NCBI RefSeq assembly: GCF_004299785.2
Contig: NZ_CP036246.2
Span: forward strand, 434,001 to 498,000
Source: Arcobacter porcinus
GTDB taxonomy: Bacteria; Campylobacterota; Campylobacteria; Campylobacterales; Arcobacteraceae
DNA length: 64,000 nt
Direction: 5' to 3'
Below are positions 40,150 through 50,260 of this stretch, piece by piece. The notes under the pieces are model-generated. The model saw only the letters and a program-made list of their open reading frames with translations, was not told where the DNA came from and made no database searches. Position 1 is the first letter of the stretch. Each line of letters starts with the position of its first letter. A program made the position numbers and the translations under genes.

Positions 40150-40900
40150 TTTTTTTAGATTTTTTAAATGAGCCTTCAATAGCTTTTATAAAGGCATCCC
40201 TTACATTTCCCTCTTCAAGTTTTGCATATCCTGCAGCTGTTGTTCCAGCTGGACTCATAACAGAATCTTTTATGATTGCAGGATGAGAGTGTTTTAACAG
40301 TGAAGCCGAACTTGAAAAAAGTCCTTGTACCATAAGCTGAGCTAAATTTCTCTCTAATCCAACTTTAACAGCACCATCAGCAATAGCTTCAGCAACCAAA
40401 GCTAAAAATGCAGGTCCAGAACCACAAACAGCACTTGCAATATCAAGATGATTTTCACTATTTACCCAAACAGCTTCACCAATTGTTTTAAAAATATCAC
40501 TTGTTATATCTTTTAATGCAATATCTCCTGTAAGTGCAGTCATAGAGTTTTGAACACTTGCAGCAACATTTGGCATAGATCTAACATAGTTTTTTGCTTT
40601 TATTAATTTTCTTAAATAATCTAATTTTGTTCCAGCTAAAATAGATATTAAGCTATTTGCTTCTCCATTTAATCTTACAGATACACTTTCTAAAGCGTAA
40701 GGTTTTACACACATAATGATGTTTTTACCATTTATATCTTCTTTATCTTCTAACTCTTTTATCTCAATTTTTGGTATTTTTTGCTTTATTAGTTTTAATT
40801 TTTCATACTCTCTTCCAATCATCTCTACTTCATATTTTTTTACTAAACCAATAGCAAGAGATTGTGCCATTATTCCATTTCCAATTAGTGTTAATTTCAT
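40136..40900 (-). CDS. proC: Pyrroline-5-carboxylate reductase
   Basis: It performs the last step of proline synthesis. The 254 residues begin with the Rossmann motif LIGNGIMAQSLA and contain MCVKP, RSMPNVAASV near 109, CGSGPAF near 160 and the C-terminal SPAGTTAAG signature. It heads an operon with three pilin-like genes, a pairing also seen in other Campylobacterota as far as I recall. Confidence 0.95.
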   Translation of the reverse strand: MKLTLIGNGIMAQSLAIGLVKKYEVEMIGREYEKLKLIKQKIPKIEIKELEDKEDINGKNIIMCVKPYALESVSVRLNGEANSLISILAGTKLDYLRKLIKAKNYVRSMPNVAASVQNSMTALTGDIALKDITSDIFKTIGEAVWVNSENHLDIASAVCGSGPAFLALVAEAIADGAVKVGLERNLAQLMVQGLFSSSASLLKHSHPAIIKDSVMSPAGTTAAGYAKLEEGNVRDAFIKAIEGSFKKSKKIAEK

Positions 40901-41071
40901 AGTTTTGCCTTCAAAAGTTTTTTCAATTATAACGAAAATAGTATATAAAACTAAAAAAGAGCTTTCATTTTATATAACAAAAGATAAATGATACAAAATG
41001 AAACTAATACACTATATATATTTTAATCCAAGTTTGGATAATATATTTACTTTAAAAATAAGGATTTATAG

Positions 41072-41722
41072 ATGATAAGAGCAAATAATATAAAAAATAT
41101 ATTAACTATTTTTATACTAATATTTATTTTAAATGCTTGTTCTTCTAAAACAGAAGAGTATAACAAACCAGCACTTTATTGGTATAACAAGATGCTAAAA
41201 CAAATATCAATGGCAGAACTTGAAGAAGCAGATGATACTTTTATATCTCTTGAAAGCGAACATAGAAATTCACCTTTAATTCCATCAGCTATTTTGATTT
41301 TAGTTGAAGCACATATGCAAAATGAAGAGTATGTTTTGGCAAACTTTTATTTAGATGAATATATAAAAAGATTTGCACTAAGTAAAGATGTTGATTACAT
41401 AAGATATTTAAAAATAAAATCAAATTTCAAAGGCTTTAAAAGACAAAATAGGGATCAAGTTTTAATTGATGATACTTTAATTCAAATTGATGATTTTGAA
41501 AAAAGACATTCATTTTCAAAATATATGCCTTTGGTACAAACAATCAAAACAAGATTGATGATTTCAAAATCACTTATGGATAAAGATATATCAGAACTTT
41601 ATAAAAGAAGAGATAAACCTGAAGCACAAGAGTACTATTTGGAAAAGTCTAAAGAGTCTTGGAAATATATGGATGAAATAGAAAAACCATATGTTCCAGT
41701 TATTAGAAGAATATTTGAATAA
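41072..41722 (+). CDS. bamD: Outer-membrane assembly lipoprotein BamD
   Basis: A 216-residue lipoprotein (lipobox LILNACSS) with TPR-type helices: LYWYNKMLKQISMAELEEADDTF and SAILILVEAHMQNEEYVLANFYLDEYIKRF. These match BamD, the essential partner of BamA in beta-barrel insertion. Located at the periplasmic face of the outer membrane. AAGGATTTATAG lies before the ATG; lon follows after 30 bases. Confidence 0.88.
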   Translation: MIRANNIKNILTIFILIFILNACSSKTEEYNKPALYWYNKMLKQISMAELEEADDTFISLESEHRNSPLIPSAILILVEAHMQNEEYVLANFYLDEYIKRFALSKDVDYIRYLKIKSNFKGFKRQNRDQVLIDDTLIQIDDFEKRHSFSKYMPLVQTIKTRLMISKSLMDKDISELYKRRDKPEAQEYYLEKSKESWKYMDEIEKPYVPVIRRIFE

Positions 41723-41752
41723 AAATAATAGAATTTAAGGAGAGATGAGAAT

Positions 41753-44167
41753 ATGTTATCAAACTATGATAATTTTCCACAAACTATACCGTTTATAGTA
41801 GAAGATGAGGTTTTTTTATACCCATTTATGATTACACCACTATTTTTGACAAATGAAGAAAATATAAAAGCTGTTGAAAATGCGATAGAGTTTAATAGAC
41901 TTATTATGGTTACAGTTTCAAAATCAGGAAAAGAGCAAAAAAGAGAGCAAGACTCTTTTTATGATATTGGAGTTGTAGGAAATGTGATGAGAAAAGTATC
42001 ACTTCCAGATGGAAAAGTAAAAGTATTGTTTCAAGGAGTTGCAAAAGCAAAAATAGTTGATTTTGTTCCTAGTAATAATCTTTTTGCTACGGTTGAATTG
42101 GTACAAGACTCTTATGAAAGTGAATTAGAGTTAAAATCATTAATTAATATTTTACTTGATAATGTAAAAAAACTATCAAGATTAAATAATAAATTTCCAG
42201 CTGATTTAATAAAAGCAATAGAAGAGAATGAAGATGCTTCAAGAGTTGCTGATTTGATATCTTCTGTTTTAAAATTGAAAAAAGATGAAGCTTATAAAAT
42301 ATATTCTCAAACTAGTATAGAACAAAGATTGATTGATATAATTGAATATGTTAAAAATGAGATAGAATCTTATAAAATACAAAAAGAGATTACACAAAAA
42401 GTAAACTCAAAAATAGAGAAAACTCATAAAGATTATTTCCTAAAAGAGCAGATAAAAGCTATTCAAAAAGAGCTTGGAACTGATAGCCAAAAAGAGGAAG
42501 AGTTAAAATCATTTAAAAAGATTTTAAAATCAAAAAGAGCTTTTATGGGGAAAGAAGCTTATAAAGAGACAAAAAAACAGCTTGATAAATTAAGTAGAAT
42601 GAATCAAGATTCTCCAGATGCATCACTTTTACAAACTTATGTAGAGATGGTTTTAGATATTCCATTTGGAGAGTATTCAAACTCTAAAATATCTATTGCA
42701 AGTGTTGAAAAACAACTAAATAAAGATCATTTTTCACTAGAAAAAGCAAAAGAGAGAATTACAGAGTACTTCGCAGTTAAACAACTTTTAGAGCAAAGAA
42801 AACTTGAAGATATGCAATCAAAAGGTACAGTTCTTTGTTTTGTAGGACCTCCAGGAGTTGGTAAAACTTCTTTAGCAAACTCTATTTCAAAAGCTCTTGA
42901 TAGACCACTTGTAAGAGTTGCTTTAGGTGGAATGGAAGATGTAAATGAGTTAAGAGGGCATAGAAGAACTTATGTTGGAGCAATGCCTGGAAGATTAATC
43001 AAAGGATTAATTGATGCAAAAAAGATGAATCCTGTTGTTGTTTTAGATGAGATTGATAAATTAGGAGCAAATCATAGAGGAGATCCTTCTGCTGTGATGC
43101 TTGAGATTTTAGACCCAGAGCAAAATCATGAGTTTAGAGATTTATATCTTAACTTCCCAGTTGATTTATCGCAAGTTATATTTGTTTCAACTGCAAATGA
43201 TATAAGAAGAATTCCAGCTCCTTTACGAGATAGAATGGAATTTATAGAGATTAATTCATATACACCAAATGAAAAATATCATATTGCTAAAGATTATTTA
43301 ATACCTCAAGAACTTGAAAAACATGGACTGAAAAAAGATGAGGTAAATTTAAGTAAAGCAACTATTGAACTTATAATTGCAAAATATACAAGAGAAGCTG
43401 GAGTTAGAAATTTAAGAAGAGTTTTCTCAAAAATATTTAGAAAAGTTGTTAAAAAACTACTTCAAGATGAAAGTTTAGAAAAAATTACAATTGGAACAAA
43501 AGATTTAAAAGAGTATTTAGATAATCCAATTTTTGAAATAGAATTAGCAGATAAAGTTGATATGGTTGGAGTTTCAAATGGACTTGCATGGACAGCTGTT
43601 GGTGGAGATATTTTAAAAATAGAGGCTATTAAATTAAAAGGAAAAGGTGGACTTAAAGTAACTGGAAACTTAGGTGAAGTTATGAAAGAGTCTTCAACAA
43701 TCTCTTACTCTGTAATTAAACATTTAATAGATAATAATATTTTAAAAATAGATGAAAATTTAATTCCAAAAACTTTTAAAGAGCAAGAGGAAAATACAAA
43801 GCTAGAGATTAGTGAAATTTACAAAAGATATGATATCCATCTACATATTCCAGAAGGTGCAACTCCAAAAGATGGACCAAGTGCAGGAATTACTATGGCA
43901 CTTGCTATTGCTTCAATTTTATCAAATAGAAAAATAAAAGCAGATGTAGCAATGACAGGAGAACTTACATTAAGTGGAAAAGTTCTTCCTATTGGTGGAT
44001 TAAAAGAGAAATTAATAGCAGCATATAAAGCAAAAATCAAAAAAGCACTAATTCCTAAAAAGAATTTTGAAAGAGATTTAGATGAGCTTCCTGAAGAGGT
44101 AAAAAATGCTATTGAGATAAAAGTTGTAAATACAATTGAAGATGTATTAAAAGAGGCATTGGTTTAA
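41753..44167 (+). CDS. lon: ATP-dependent protease Lon
   Basis: The 804-residue single-chain AAA+ protease has an N-terminal substrate domain (1 to about 210), coiled coil, ATPase with GPPGVGKTS near 365, and serine protease domain with PKDGPSAGITMA near 702 (catalytic Ser) and the lysine in GKVLPIGGLKEKL. AAGGAGAGATGAGAAT precedes the ATG. Rhomboid follows with one base between. Cytoplasmic quality control. Confidence 0.97.
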   Translation: MLSNYDNFPQTIPFIVEDEVFLYPFMITPLFLTNEENIKAVENAIEFNRLIMVTVSKSGKEQKREQDSFYDIGVVGNVMRKVSLPDGKVKVLFQGVAKAKIVDFVPSNNLFATVELVQDSYESELELKSLINILLDNVKKLSRLNNKFPADLIKAIEENEDASRVADLISSVLKLKKDEAYKIYSQTSIEQRLIDIIEYVKNEIESYKIQKEITQKVNSKIEKTHKDYFLKEQIKAIQKELGTDSQKEEELKSFKKILKSKRAFMGKEAYKETKKQLDKLSRMNQDSPDASLLQTYVEMVLDIPFGEYSNSKISIASVEKQLNKDHFSLEKAKERITEYFAVKQLLEQRKLEDMQSKGTVLCFVGPPGVGKTSLANSISKALDRPLVRVALGGMEDVNELRGHRRTYVGAMPGRLIKGLIDAKKMNPVVVLDEIDKLGANHRGDPSAVMLEILDPEQNHEFRDLYLNFPVDLSQVIFVSTANDIRRIPAPLRDRMEFIEINSYTPNEKYHIAKDYLIPQELEKHGLKKDEVNLSKATIELIIAKYTREAGVRNLRRVFSKIFRKVVKKLLQDESLEKITIGTKDLKEYLDNPIFEIELADKVDMVGVSNGLAWTAVGGDILKIEAIKLKGKGGLKVTGNLGEVMKESSTISYSVIKHLIDNNILKIDENLIPKTFKEQEENTKLEISEIYKRYDIHLHIPEGATPKDGPSAGITMALAIASILSNRKIKADVAMTGELTLSGKVLPIGGLKEKLIAAYKAKIKKALIPKKNFERDLDELPEEVKNAIEIKVVNTIEDVLKEALV

Positions 44168-44168
44168 A

Positions 44169-44726
44169 ATGACTTTTTCAAAAAGTAAAAATGAGTTCAC
44201 TGCAACAAATATCTTAATAGCAATTACAATTTTTGCCTATATTGTTCAGATAAATATTGTTGATGGAAATTTACTAATGGGCTTAAATATCTATTTTTTG
44301 CTGGGTGAGTTTTATTGGCAACCATTAACAAGTGTATTTTCTCACGGTGGATTAGCTCATCTTGGGATGAATATGTTTGTTTTATGGCAATTTGGAAATA
44401 TGATAGAGAGATTTATAGGTGTAAAAAATTTCATACTACTATATTTTATTACTGGAATTTTAACTTCACTTTTCTCATTTTTATATATCTATTACTTTGA
44501 TTTTAGTGTAAATCTTGTAGGAGCAAGTGGTGCTATTTGTGCTATTTTAGGATTTTATGCATATTTTGTGAAAGAAGAGAGAAGTGCCATTGTTACTTGG
44601 ATTTTACTAATCTCTGTTGCTCCACTTTTAATAGGACTTCCAATAGCTTGGTATGCTCACTTTATAGGACTTATTGTAGGATTTATCTATGCAATAGTTT
44701 TTAAATCTTTTCTTCCAAAAAGATAA
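44169..44726 (+). CDS. Rhomboid-family intramembrane serine protease
   Basis: A 185-residue six-helix membrane protein with the rhomboid signatures HLGMNMFVLW (HxxxN), GASGAICAILG (catalytic Ser in GxSG) and AHFIGLIVG (catalytic His). It cleaves membrane proteins within the bilayer; substrates unknown. The ATG is one base after the lon stop and rnhB follows after one base, so lon, rhomboid and rnhB form an operon. Confidence 0.92.
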   Translation: MTFSKSKNEFTATNILIAITIFAYIVQINIVDGNLLMGLNIYFLLGEFYWQPLTSVFSHGGLAHLGMNMFVLWQFGNMIERFIGVKNFILLYFITGILTSLFSFLYIYYFDFSVNLVGASGAICAILGFYAYFVKEERSAIVTWILLISVAPLLIGLPIAWYAHFIGLIVGFIYAIVFKSFLPKR

Positions 44727-44727
44727 G

Positions 44728-45309
44728 ATGCAAAACTTATGCGGTATTGATGAAGCAGGGCGAGGACCACTAGCTGGTCCTTTAGTTGTTGCTGGAACTA
44801 TTCTTTTAGAAAATATAGATGGATTAAATGATTCAAAAGTTTTAAGCCAAAAAAGAAGAGAGACTCTTTTTGAAGAGATAAAACTAAAATCAAAATATCA
44901 TATAGTTTTCAAAAGTGCAAAGCAAATAGATGAATTTGGAATTTCATATTGTTTAAAAAGCTCAATAGAAGAGATAATAGAAAATCTAAAAGAGTTTACA
45001 AACTCTTTTTTGATGGATGGAAATACAAATTTTGGAATACAAAATCTTCAAAAAGAGATAAAAGCAGATGCCAAATATCCAAGTGTTAGCGCAGCTTCAA
45101 TTTTGGCAAAAGTTAGTCGAGATAGATTTATGAGTGAAATTTCAAGTAAATATCCAAATTATAACTTTGATAAACACAAAGGTTATGGCACAAAAGCCCA
45201 TGTTGAAGCTATAAGAGAGTTTGGAAGAAGTGATATTCATAGAAATAGTTTTAAACTTAAAGCTTTGGGTGAAGTAGAGTTAGGAAAACAAACTCTACTT
45301 GATTTTTAG
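44728..45309 (+). CDS. rnhB: Ribonuclease HII
   Basis: It nicks RNA in RNA-DNA hybrids and single ribonucleotides. The 193 residues begin CGIDEAGRGPLAGPLVVAG (catalytic Asp-Glu), with LNDSKVLS, SFLMDGN, and the late YPSVSAASILAKVSRDR containing the family serines. Last gene of the lon operon; convergent with the ABC permease 3 bases away. Confidence 0.95.
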   Translation: MQNLCGIDEAGRGPLAGPLVVAGTILLENIDGLNDSKVLSQKRRETLFEEIKLKSKYHIVFKSAKQIDEFGISYCLKSSIEEIIENLKEFTNSFLMDGNTNFGIQNLQKEIKADAKYPSVSAASILAKVSRDRFMSEISSKYPNYNFDKHKGYGTKAHVEAIREFGRSDIHRNSFKLKALGEVELGKQTLLDF

Positions 45310-45312
45310 AAA

Positions 45313-46524
45313 TTACTCATATCTTAAAGCTTCAATAGGATTTAATCTTGCAGCTTTTCTTGCAGGAAAATATCCAAAAACAACTCCAATCAAAGTTGAA
45401 AAGATAAAAGATATTAAAATTATTTGAGTATTTATAATATATGGTAATTCAAATATCTGTACAACTCCATAACCAACACCAAGCCCAAGTAAAATTCCAA
45501 TAATCCCACCCCAAGTTGATAAAACAATAGCTTCAACCAAAAATTGCATTAGAACTTCATTTTGCATAGCTCCAATTGCAAGTCTTATTCCTATTTCTCT
45601 AGTTCTTTCAGTTACAGAAACTAGCATAATATTCATAATTCCAATTCCACCAACAAGTAAAGAGATTGCTGCAATTGAACCCAAAAGATAAGTAAGCATC
45701 TTTGTTGTGCTTGTCATTGAATCAAGTATATCTTTCATATCACGAATATAGAAATTATCAGCTTCACCAATTTTTACTGCTCTTCTATCTTGCATTAAAG
45801 AAGTTATCTCTATTTTTGCATCATCTATATATTGTTTCTCTTTAACCGAAACAACTATATTTGAAACATTTAAATTTCCTTGAATTTTTCTTTGAAACAT
45901 TTTTAAAGGAGTTACAACTATCTCATCTTGATCTCTTCCAAAACTACTAGCACCTTTTGATTCTAAAACACCAATAACACTACAAGGAAAGTTTTTAAGT
46001 CTAATAGTTGCACCAACTGGATTATCATTTCCAAAAAGATTTTTTACAATAGTTGTTCCTATTAGACAAACACTTTTTCCACTTGCTAACTCTGATTCTT
46101 CAAATACTCTACCTGAACTTACATTCCAATCTTTTATTACAAAGTAGTCATTTGTTGTTCCAACAACCGAAGATGAATTACTTTTATTTCCAAAGACTAC
46201 ATTTATCATAGAAGAGTTTTCAGCAGTAACACCTTTTAAGTTTGCAACACTATTTTTTATTGCATCAATATCTTCATTTTTAAAAGGTTTTGCACTATTA
46301 TCATCTCTTAGTGCTCCTCTTCTTTCTTGACCAACTCTAATATTTAAGATATTACTTCCAAGTTTCTCTATATTTGCTGTTACATTTGCTGTTGTTCCAT
46401 CTCCTATCATAACCATAGCTATAACAGAAGCAACACCAATTACTATTCCTAAAATTGTAAGAATTGATCTTAAAATATTTCTTCTAATCTCTTTTATTGC
46501 TATTATAAATGTATTTAAAAACAT
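45313..46524 (-). CDS. MacB-like ABC transporter permease
   Basis: A 403-residue protein with one N-terminal helix (ILRSILTILGIVIGVASVIAMV), a large periplasmic MacB-PCD domain, and three C-terminal helices ending FGYFPARKAARLNPIEALRYE, the classic MacB/FtsX ending. It is the permease half of a type VII-fold mechanotransmission exporter. In E. coli MacB the ATPase is fused to it; here it is separate and adjacent with a one-base overlap. Confidence 0.9.
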   Translation of the reverse strand: MFLNTFIIAIKEIRRNILRSILTILGIVIGVASVIAMVMIGDGTTANVTANIEKLGSNILNIRVGQERRGALRDDNSAKPFKNEDIDAIKNSVANLKGVTAENSSMINVVFGNKSNSSSVVGTTNDYFVIKDWNVSSGRVFEESELASGKSVCLIGTTIVKNLFGNDNPVGATIRLKNFPCSVIGVLESKGASSFGRDQDEIVVTPLKMFQRKIQGNLNVSNIVVSVKEKQYIDDAKIEITSLMQDRRAVKIGEADNFYIRDMKDILDSMTSTTKMLTYLLGSIAAISLLVGGIGIMNIMLVSVTERTREIGIRLAIGAMQNEVLMQFLVEAIVLSTWGGIIGILLGLGVGYGVVQIFELPYIINTQIILISFIFSTLIGVVFGYFPARKAARLNPIEALRYE

Positions 46525-47225
46525 TATTTAAATCCTTTTTTCAAAGAGTCTTCAATATTTCCATCTCTAAAATATATAACTCTTGAAGCATAAGCCGCCA
46601 TCTCTTCCTCGTGAGTTACCATAACAATAGTGATTCCAAGCTCTTTATTTAAAGATTTTAAAAGTTGCATTACTTCAACACTTTTTATACTATCAAGATT
46701 TCCTGTTGGTTCATCTGCTAAAAGAAGTAAAGGATTTGTCACAATAGCTCTTGCAATAGCAACTCTTTGTTGTTGTCCACCACTAAGTTCAGCTGGTGTA
46801 TTTTTTTTAACACTCTCAAGACCAACTTTTCTTAAAGCTTCAAGAGATAGTTTAATTCTCTCTTCTTTTGCTACTTTTCTATAAATCAAAGGTAATTCAA
46901 CATTATCCAAAGCACTAGTTCTTCCTAAAAGATTAAAGCCTTGAAATACAAAACCAATATAATTTCTTCTTAAAATAGCCATTTGATTTAGATTTAAATT
47001 TTCAACATTTACTCCATCAAATAGATATTCTCCACTACTTGGTTTATCCAAACAACCAATTATATTCATAGAAGTAGATTTCCCACTTCCACTTGCACCC
47101 ATAATAGCTACAAATTCACCTTTATAGATTTTTAGATCAACACCATTTAAAGCAAAAGTTTGGCTTGCACCTTTTCCGTAACTTTTTTTGATATTTCTAA
47201 ACTCTAATAAAACTCTATTTTGCAT
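46524..47225 (-). CDS. MacB-like ABC transporter ATP-binding protein
   Basis: A 233-residue ABC ATPase with Walker A GASGSGKST near 40, the LSGGQQQR signature near 144, and Walker B LLLADEPTG. It powers the adjacent permease. The start overlaps the adaptor gene by 11 bases. The LolD/MacB subgroup fits the GxxG spacing and the permease type. Confidence 0.93.
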   Translation of the reverse strand: MQNRVLLEFRNIKKSYGKGASQTFALNGVDLKIYKGEFVAIMGASGSGKSTSMNIIGCLDKPSSGEYLFDGVNVENLNLNQMAILRRNYIGFVFQGFNLLGRTSALDNVELPLIYRKVAKEERIKLSLEALRKVGLESVKKNTPAELSGGQQQRVAIARAIVTNPLLLLADEPTGNLDSIKSVEVMQLLKSLNKELGITIVMVTHEEEMAAYASRVIYFRDGNIEDSLKKGFK

Positions 47226-48465
47226 TTTGGCTCTTCATTGAAGTAATTATTTCATCATCTTGTTTTAAACTTTTCGAAGATACAGCTGTTTGCTGAGTAT
47301 TACTAGAAATTATTTTTACTTTTATCTCTTTTGCTTCACCATTTTCTAAAATATATAAGCTCATCATCCCATCATTTGATTTAGAAGATTCATTTTTTGA
47401 ACTTGGTCTAAATCTTGATGGAGCTCCAAGATTAGGTGCTTTTTTATCCACTTGAACCACAGGTTTAAATCTAAAAGCACTATTTGGGACTAAAAGCTGG
47501 TTTTCAAGATTTTTTGTAACAATTTTTGCATTTGCAGTCATTCCAGGTTTTAAAAGTAAATCATCATTTTTTACACTTACAACAGTTTCATAAGTTACAA
47601 CTCCATTTGTTGTAATAGGATTTAATCTTACTTGTTTAATTTTTCCTTTGAACTCTTTATTAGAATATGCATCAACTGTAAAAAATACATCTAAGCCATC
47701 TTTAATATCAGCAACATCTGCTTCATCAATATTTACTATTAAATCCATATTTGATAAATCTTTAGCAAGAGTAAAAAGTTTTGGTGCTGACATTGTTGCT
47801 GCTAAAGTTTGACCAACTTCAACTTCTCTATTTAACACAATTCCATTTATACTTGATTTTACACTTGCTTTATCTAAATTTTGAAGATTATTTTTTAAAT
47901 CAGATTCAGATTGTAAAACTTTTGCTTTTGAAGCTTTAACAGAAGCAAGTGCTACTTCATAAGCAAATTGTGTATCATCATACTCATTTTGAGATGGAAA
48001 TTTTCCACCTGAACTATCAAACATCTTTTTTGTTCTATCAAAAATCAGCTTCTTATTTTTAAGATTTACTTCACTCTCATTTAGATTTGCTTTTGAAATA
48101 GCCAAACTCGCTCTTGAGCTTTCAACACTTGCTTCAAGTTTTGTAGTATCAATTTTTGCTAAAACTTGACCAACTGTTACTTCATCATTGTAATCTACAA
48201 AAATCTCTTTAATTGTTCCAGAAACTTCAATTCCAATCTCAACACTATTTGTAGGACTTAGGTTTCCACTTGCACTAACAATTACTTTTAAATCCCCAAT
48301 TTGTGCTTTTTGAGTATTATATTTTGGTTGTAAATCATCATTTTGTGGTAAAAAAATATAAACCATCAAAGCAATAAAAATAATAACAATAGATAAAATC
48401 CAATATTTATAAGATTTTTTACCACCTTTGTAGCTATTCAAATCTTTTAGTAAACTATTATTCAT
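47215..48465 (-). CDS. MacA-like periplasmic adaptor protein
   Basis: A 416-residue membrane-fusion protein with one N-terminal anchor helix (YWILSIVIIFIALMVYIFLP), a biotinyl-lipoyl-like half (VSASGNLSPTNSVEIGIEVSGTI), a coiled-coil hairpin (about 115-195), and a beta-barrel domain. It links the inner-membrane MacB-like pair to the TolC-like channel. An extra Ser/Lys-rich linker near 355-375 (APSRFRPSSKNESSKSND) is unusual. Confidence 0.9.
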   Translation of the reverse strand: MNNSLLKDLNSYKGGKKSYKYWILSIVIIFIALMVYIFLPQNDDLQPKYNTQKAQIGDLKVIVSASGNLSPTNSVEIGIEVSGTIKEIFVDYNDEVTVGQVLAKIDTTKLEASVESSRASLAISKANLNESEVNLKNKKLIFDRTKKMFDSSGGKFPSQNEYDDTQFAYEVALASVKASKAKVLQSESDLKNNLQNLDKASVKSSINGIVLNREVEVGQTLAATMSAPKLFTLAKDLSNMDLIVNIDEADVADIKDGLDVFFTVDAYSNKEFKGKIKQVRLNPITTNGVVTYETVVSVKNDDLLLKPGMTANAKIVTKNLENQLLVPNSAFRFKPVVQVDKKAPNLGAPSRFRPSSKNESSKSNDGMMSLYILENGEAKEIKVKIISSNTQQTAVSSKSLKQDDEIITSMKSQNAK

Positions 48466-48469
48466 CTTT

Positions 48470-49681
48470 TTAACCTTTTGTCATGAAGTAAATTTTTGCG
48501 TAATATTGCATAACATTTATATTGTTTATCAAAATATCAAAGCTATTTATAGCTTTTTGATTCTCTAAAATTTCTAAATCATATTTTGAAGTCATTCCAG
48601 CACTACTTGAGATACTATTTGCTTCTATTAAATCATCATAAAGCAAGATATTATCTTTTAAAATCTCATTTTGTTTGAAAAATGTATCAATTTTTGTAAA
48701 ATATTGATCATATTCAAAAGCTTTTTCATTTTTCAAATCAGCCAAATAAAATCTCTGTTTCATAGATTCAATTTTTGATTCTTGTACATTTTTGCTTTTT
48801 GAGTAATCAAATAAAGGAATAGATAGATTCAAACTCGCACTTGATTGTGCATCGTTTCTACTATTGTCTTTCATCAAAGGATTGAATTTTTCATCACTAT
48901 TTGAGTATGTAGCTTTTGCATTTAAGCTAAGCTTCATAAGATTTTCTCCTCTTTGTTTTTTATAATCATTATCAAGCATCTTAACTTTTGCCTCTTCTTG
49001 AAGTAATTCAAAGTTTGAATCCAAAAACTCCTCTTTTTTTGTCTCTTTAAAATCCAAGATTTCTATCTCTTCATATTTAAGTTCTGTATATTTAGCTAAT
49101 TCTTGCTCTTTCTCTTTTATACTATTTTCTAAACTTATTCTTTCATTTAAAGCTGTATTCTTACTCATTATTGCATTATTTAAATCAATAATATCACTTT
49201 TCCCAACATCATATTCAAGCTTTTTCATCTCAAGTTCTATGTTTTTATTAACTATTTTATATCCATTTTGTTTGTGTTCAAGCTTTAATTTTTTTATATC
49301 AAGCAAAGTGCTATAAATTGAGAAGATTAATTGCTGATTCTGATTTTGCCAAGATAAAGTCTCATAATCATATTTGCTATTTGCATAATCCATTTTAAAA
49401 ATAATTGCACCTGATTCAAATAAAGTTTGGTTAATTCCAATACTTGCACTTTTTGTATAGTTTCTATTTTTATCTTCATCAAAATAGTGATTTATACCTA
49501 AACTAGAGCTAAGCTCAATATTTGAAATAAAACTATATTTCAAACTTTTATATCTAGCTTCAATAGATTCTAAATCAAGATTTCTATACTCTTTTTTATC
49601 TTTTAAAAGTAGATCCATATTTTCTTTAGGATTCGCACTTAAAATATCTATAAATAGTATGAAAAACAGTATTCTTTTCAA
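48470..49681 (-). CDS. TolC-family outer-membrane channel protein
   Basis: A 403-residue exported protein with a signal peptide (about 1-17), beta strands and long helical hairpins: SIEARYKSLKYSF..., LEMKKLEYDVGKSDIIDLNNA. The internal repeat has the TolC layout. It is the first gene of the four-gene efflux operon with adaptor, ATPase and permease. It probably exports a small molecule or peptide. Confidence 0.82.
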   Translation of the reverse strand: MKRILFFILFIDILSANPKENMDLLLKDKKEYRNLDLESIEARYKSLKYSFISNIELSSSLGINHYFDEDKNRNYTKSASIGINQTLFESGAIIFKMDYANSKYDYETLSWQNQNQQLIFSIYSTLLDIKKLKLEHKQNGYKIVNKNIELEMKKLEYDVGKSDIIDLNNAIMSKNTALNERISLENSIKEKEQELAKYTELKYEEIEILDFKETKKEEFLDSNFELLQEEAKVKMLDNDYKKQRGENLMKLSLNAKATYSNSDEKFNPLMKDNSRNDAQSSASLNLSIPLFDYSKSKNVQESKIESMKQRFYLADLKNEKAFEYDQYFTKIDTFFKQNEILKDNILLYDDLIEANSISSSAGMTSKYDLEILENQKAINSFDILINNINVMQYYAKIYFMTKG

Positions 49682-49771
49682 ATAAAATCCTTAATTATCA
49701 AATTTGAAAGCAATTATATGTAATAATTTTTAATGCTACTTTAACAAAAAATTAATTTCTTGTTAAATTAA

Positions 49772-49800
49772 GATAATTATTATCAATATTGATATATAAT
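49772..49800 (+). promoter_or_regulatory. Candidate Fur box and -10 of exbB-exbD-tonB
   Basis: GATAATTATTATCAATATT (49772-49790) matches 15 of 19 positions of the classical Fur box. It is followed at 49795-49800 by TATAAT. Iron-repressed control fits a TonB system. The site lies between the divergent tolC and exbB starts, closer to exbB. Confidence 0.55.
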
Positions 49801-49828
49801 TTCAAATATTTAAAAAAAGGGTATTTTT

Positions 49829-50260
49829 ATGAATGATATTGAGACATTAAAACATCTTGTAGATTATGGAGTTATAGCACTTTTAGTAATTATGAGTTTT
49901 GTAGCTCTATTCTTCTTTATAGAAAGAGTTATTTTCTATAAGAGAGTTGATATTAAAACATATAAAACAAAAAGAGCATTAGAAGTTGCACTTACAAAAC
50001 ATTTAGGAATAATTGGAACAATTGCATCAAATGCACCATATATTGGACTTTTAGGTACAGTTCTAGCTATTATGCTTACATTTATGAATATGGGAAATGC
50101 AAGTGATATTGATGCTGGTAAAATTATGGAGAGTTTAGCTCTTGCACTTAAAGTAACTGCTGTTGGACTTGTTGTTGCAATATTATCTATGGTTTTTTAT
50201 AATATTTTAAGTAGATTTGCAGAAGTTTTGGAAAGTGAATATGAAGTTACAGAAGTTTGA
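49829..50260 (+). CDS. exbB: ExbB-type energy-transducing membrane protein
   Basis: A 143-residue MotA/TolQ/ExbB-family proton-channel subunit with three membrane helices: YGVIALLVIMSFVALFFFIERVIFY, the APYIGLLGTVLAIMLTF segment, and VTAVGLVVAILSMVFYNIL. It is shorter than E. coli ExbB (244), like other small Campylobacterota versions. AAAAAGGG precedes the ATG. exbD overlaps its end. Confidence 0.9.
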   Translation: MNDIETLKHLVDYGVIALLVIMSFVALFFFIERVIFYKRVDIKTYKTKRALEVALTKHLGIIGTIASNAPYIGLLGTVLAIMLTFMNMGNASDIDAGKIMESLALALKVTAVGLVVAILSMVFYNILSRFAEVLESEYEVTEV

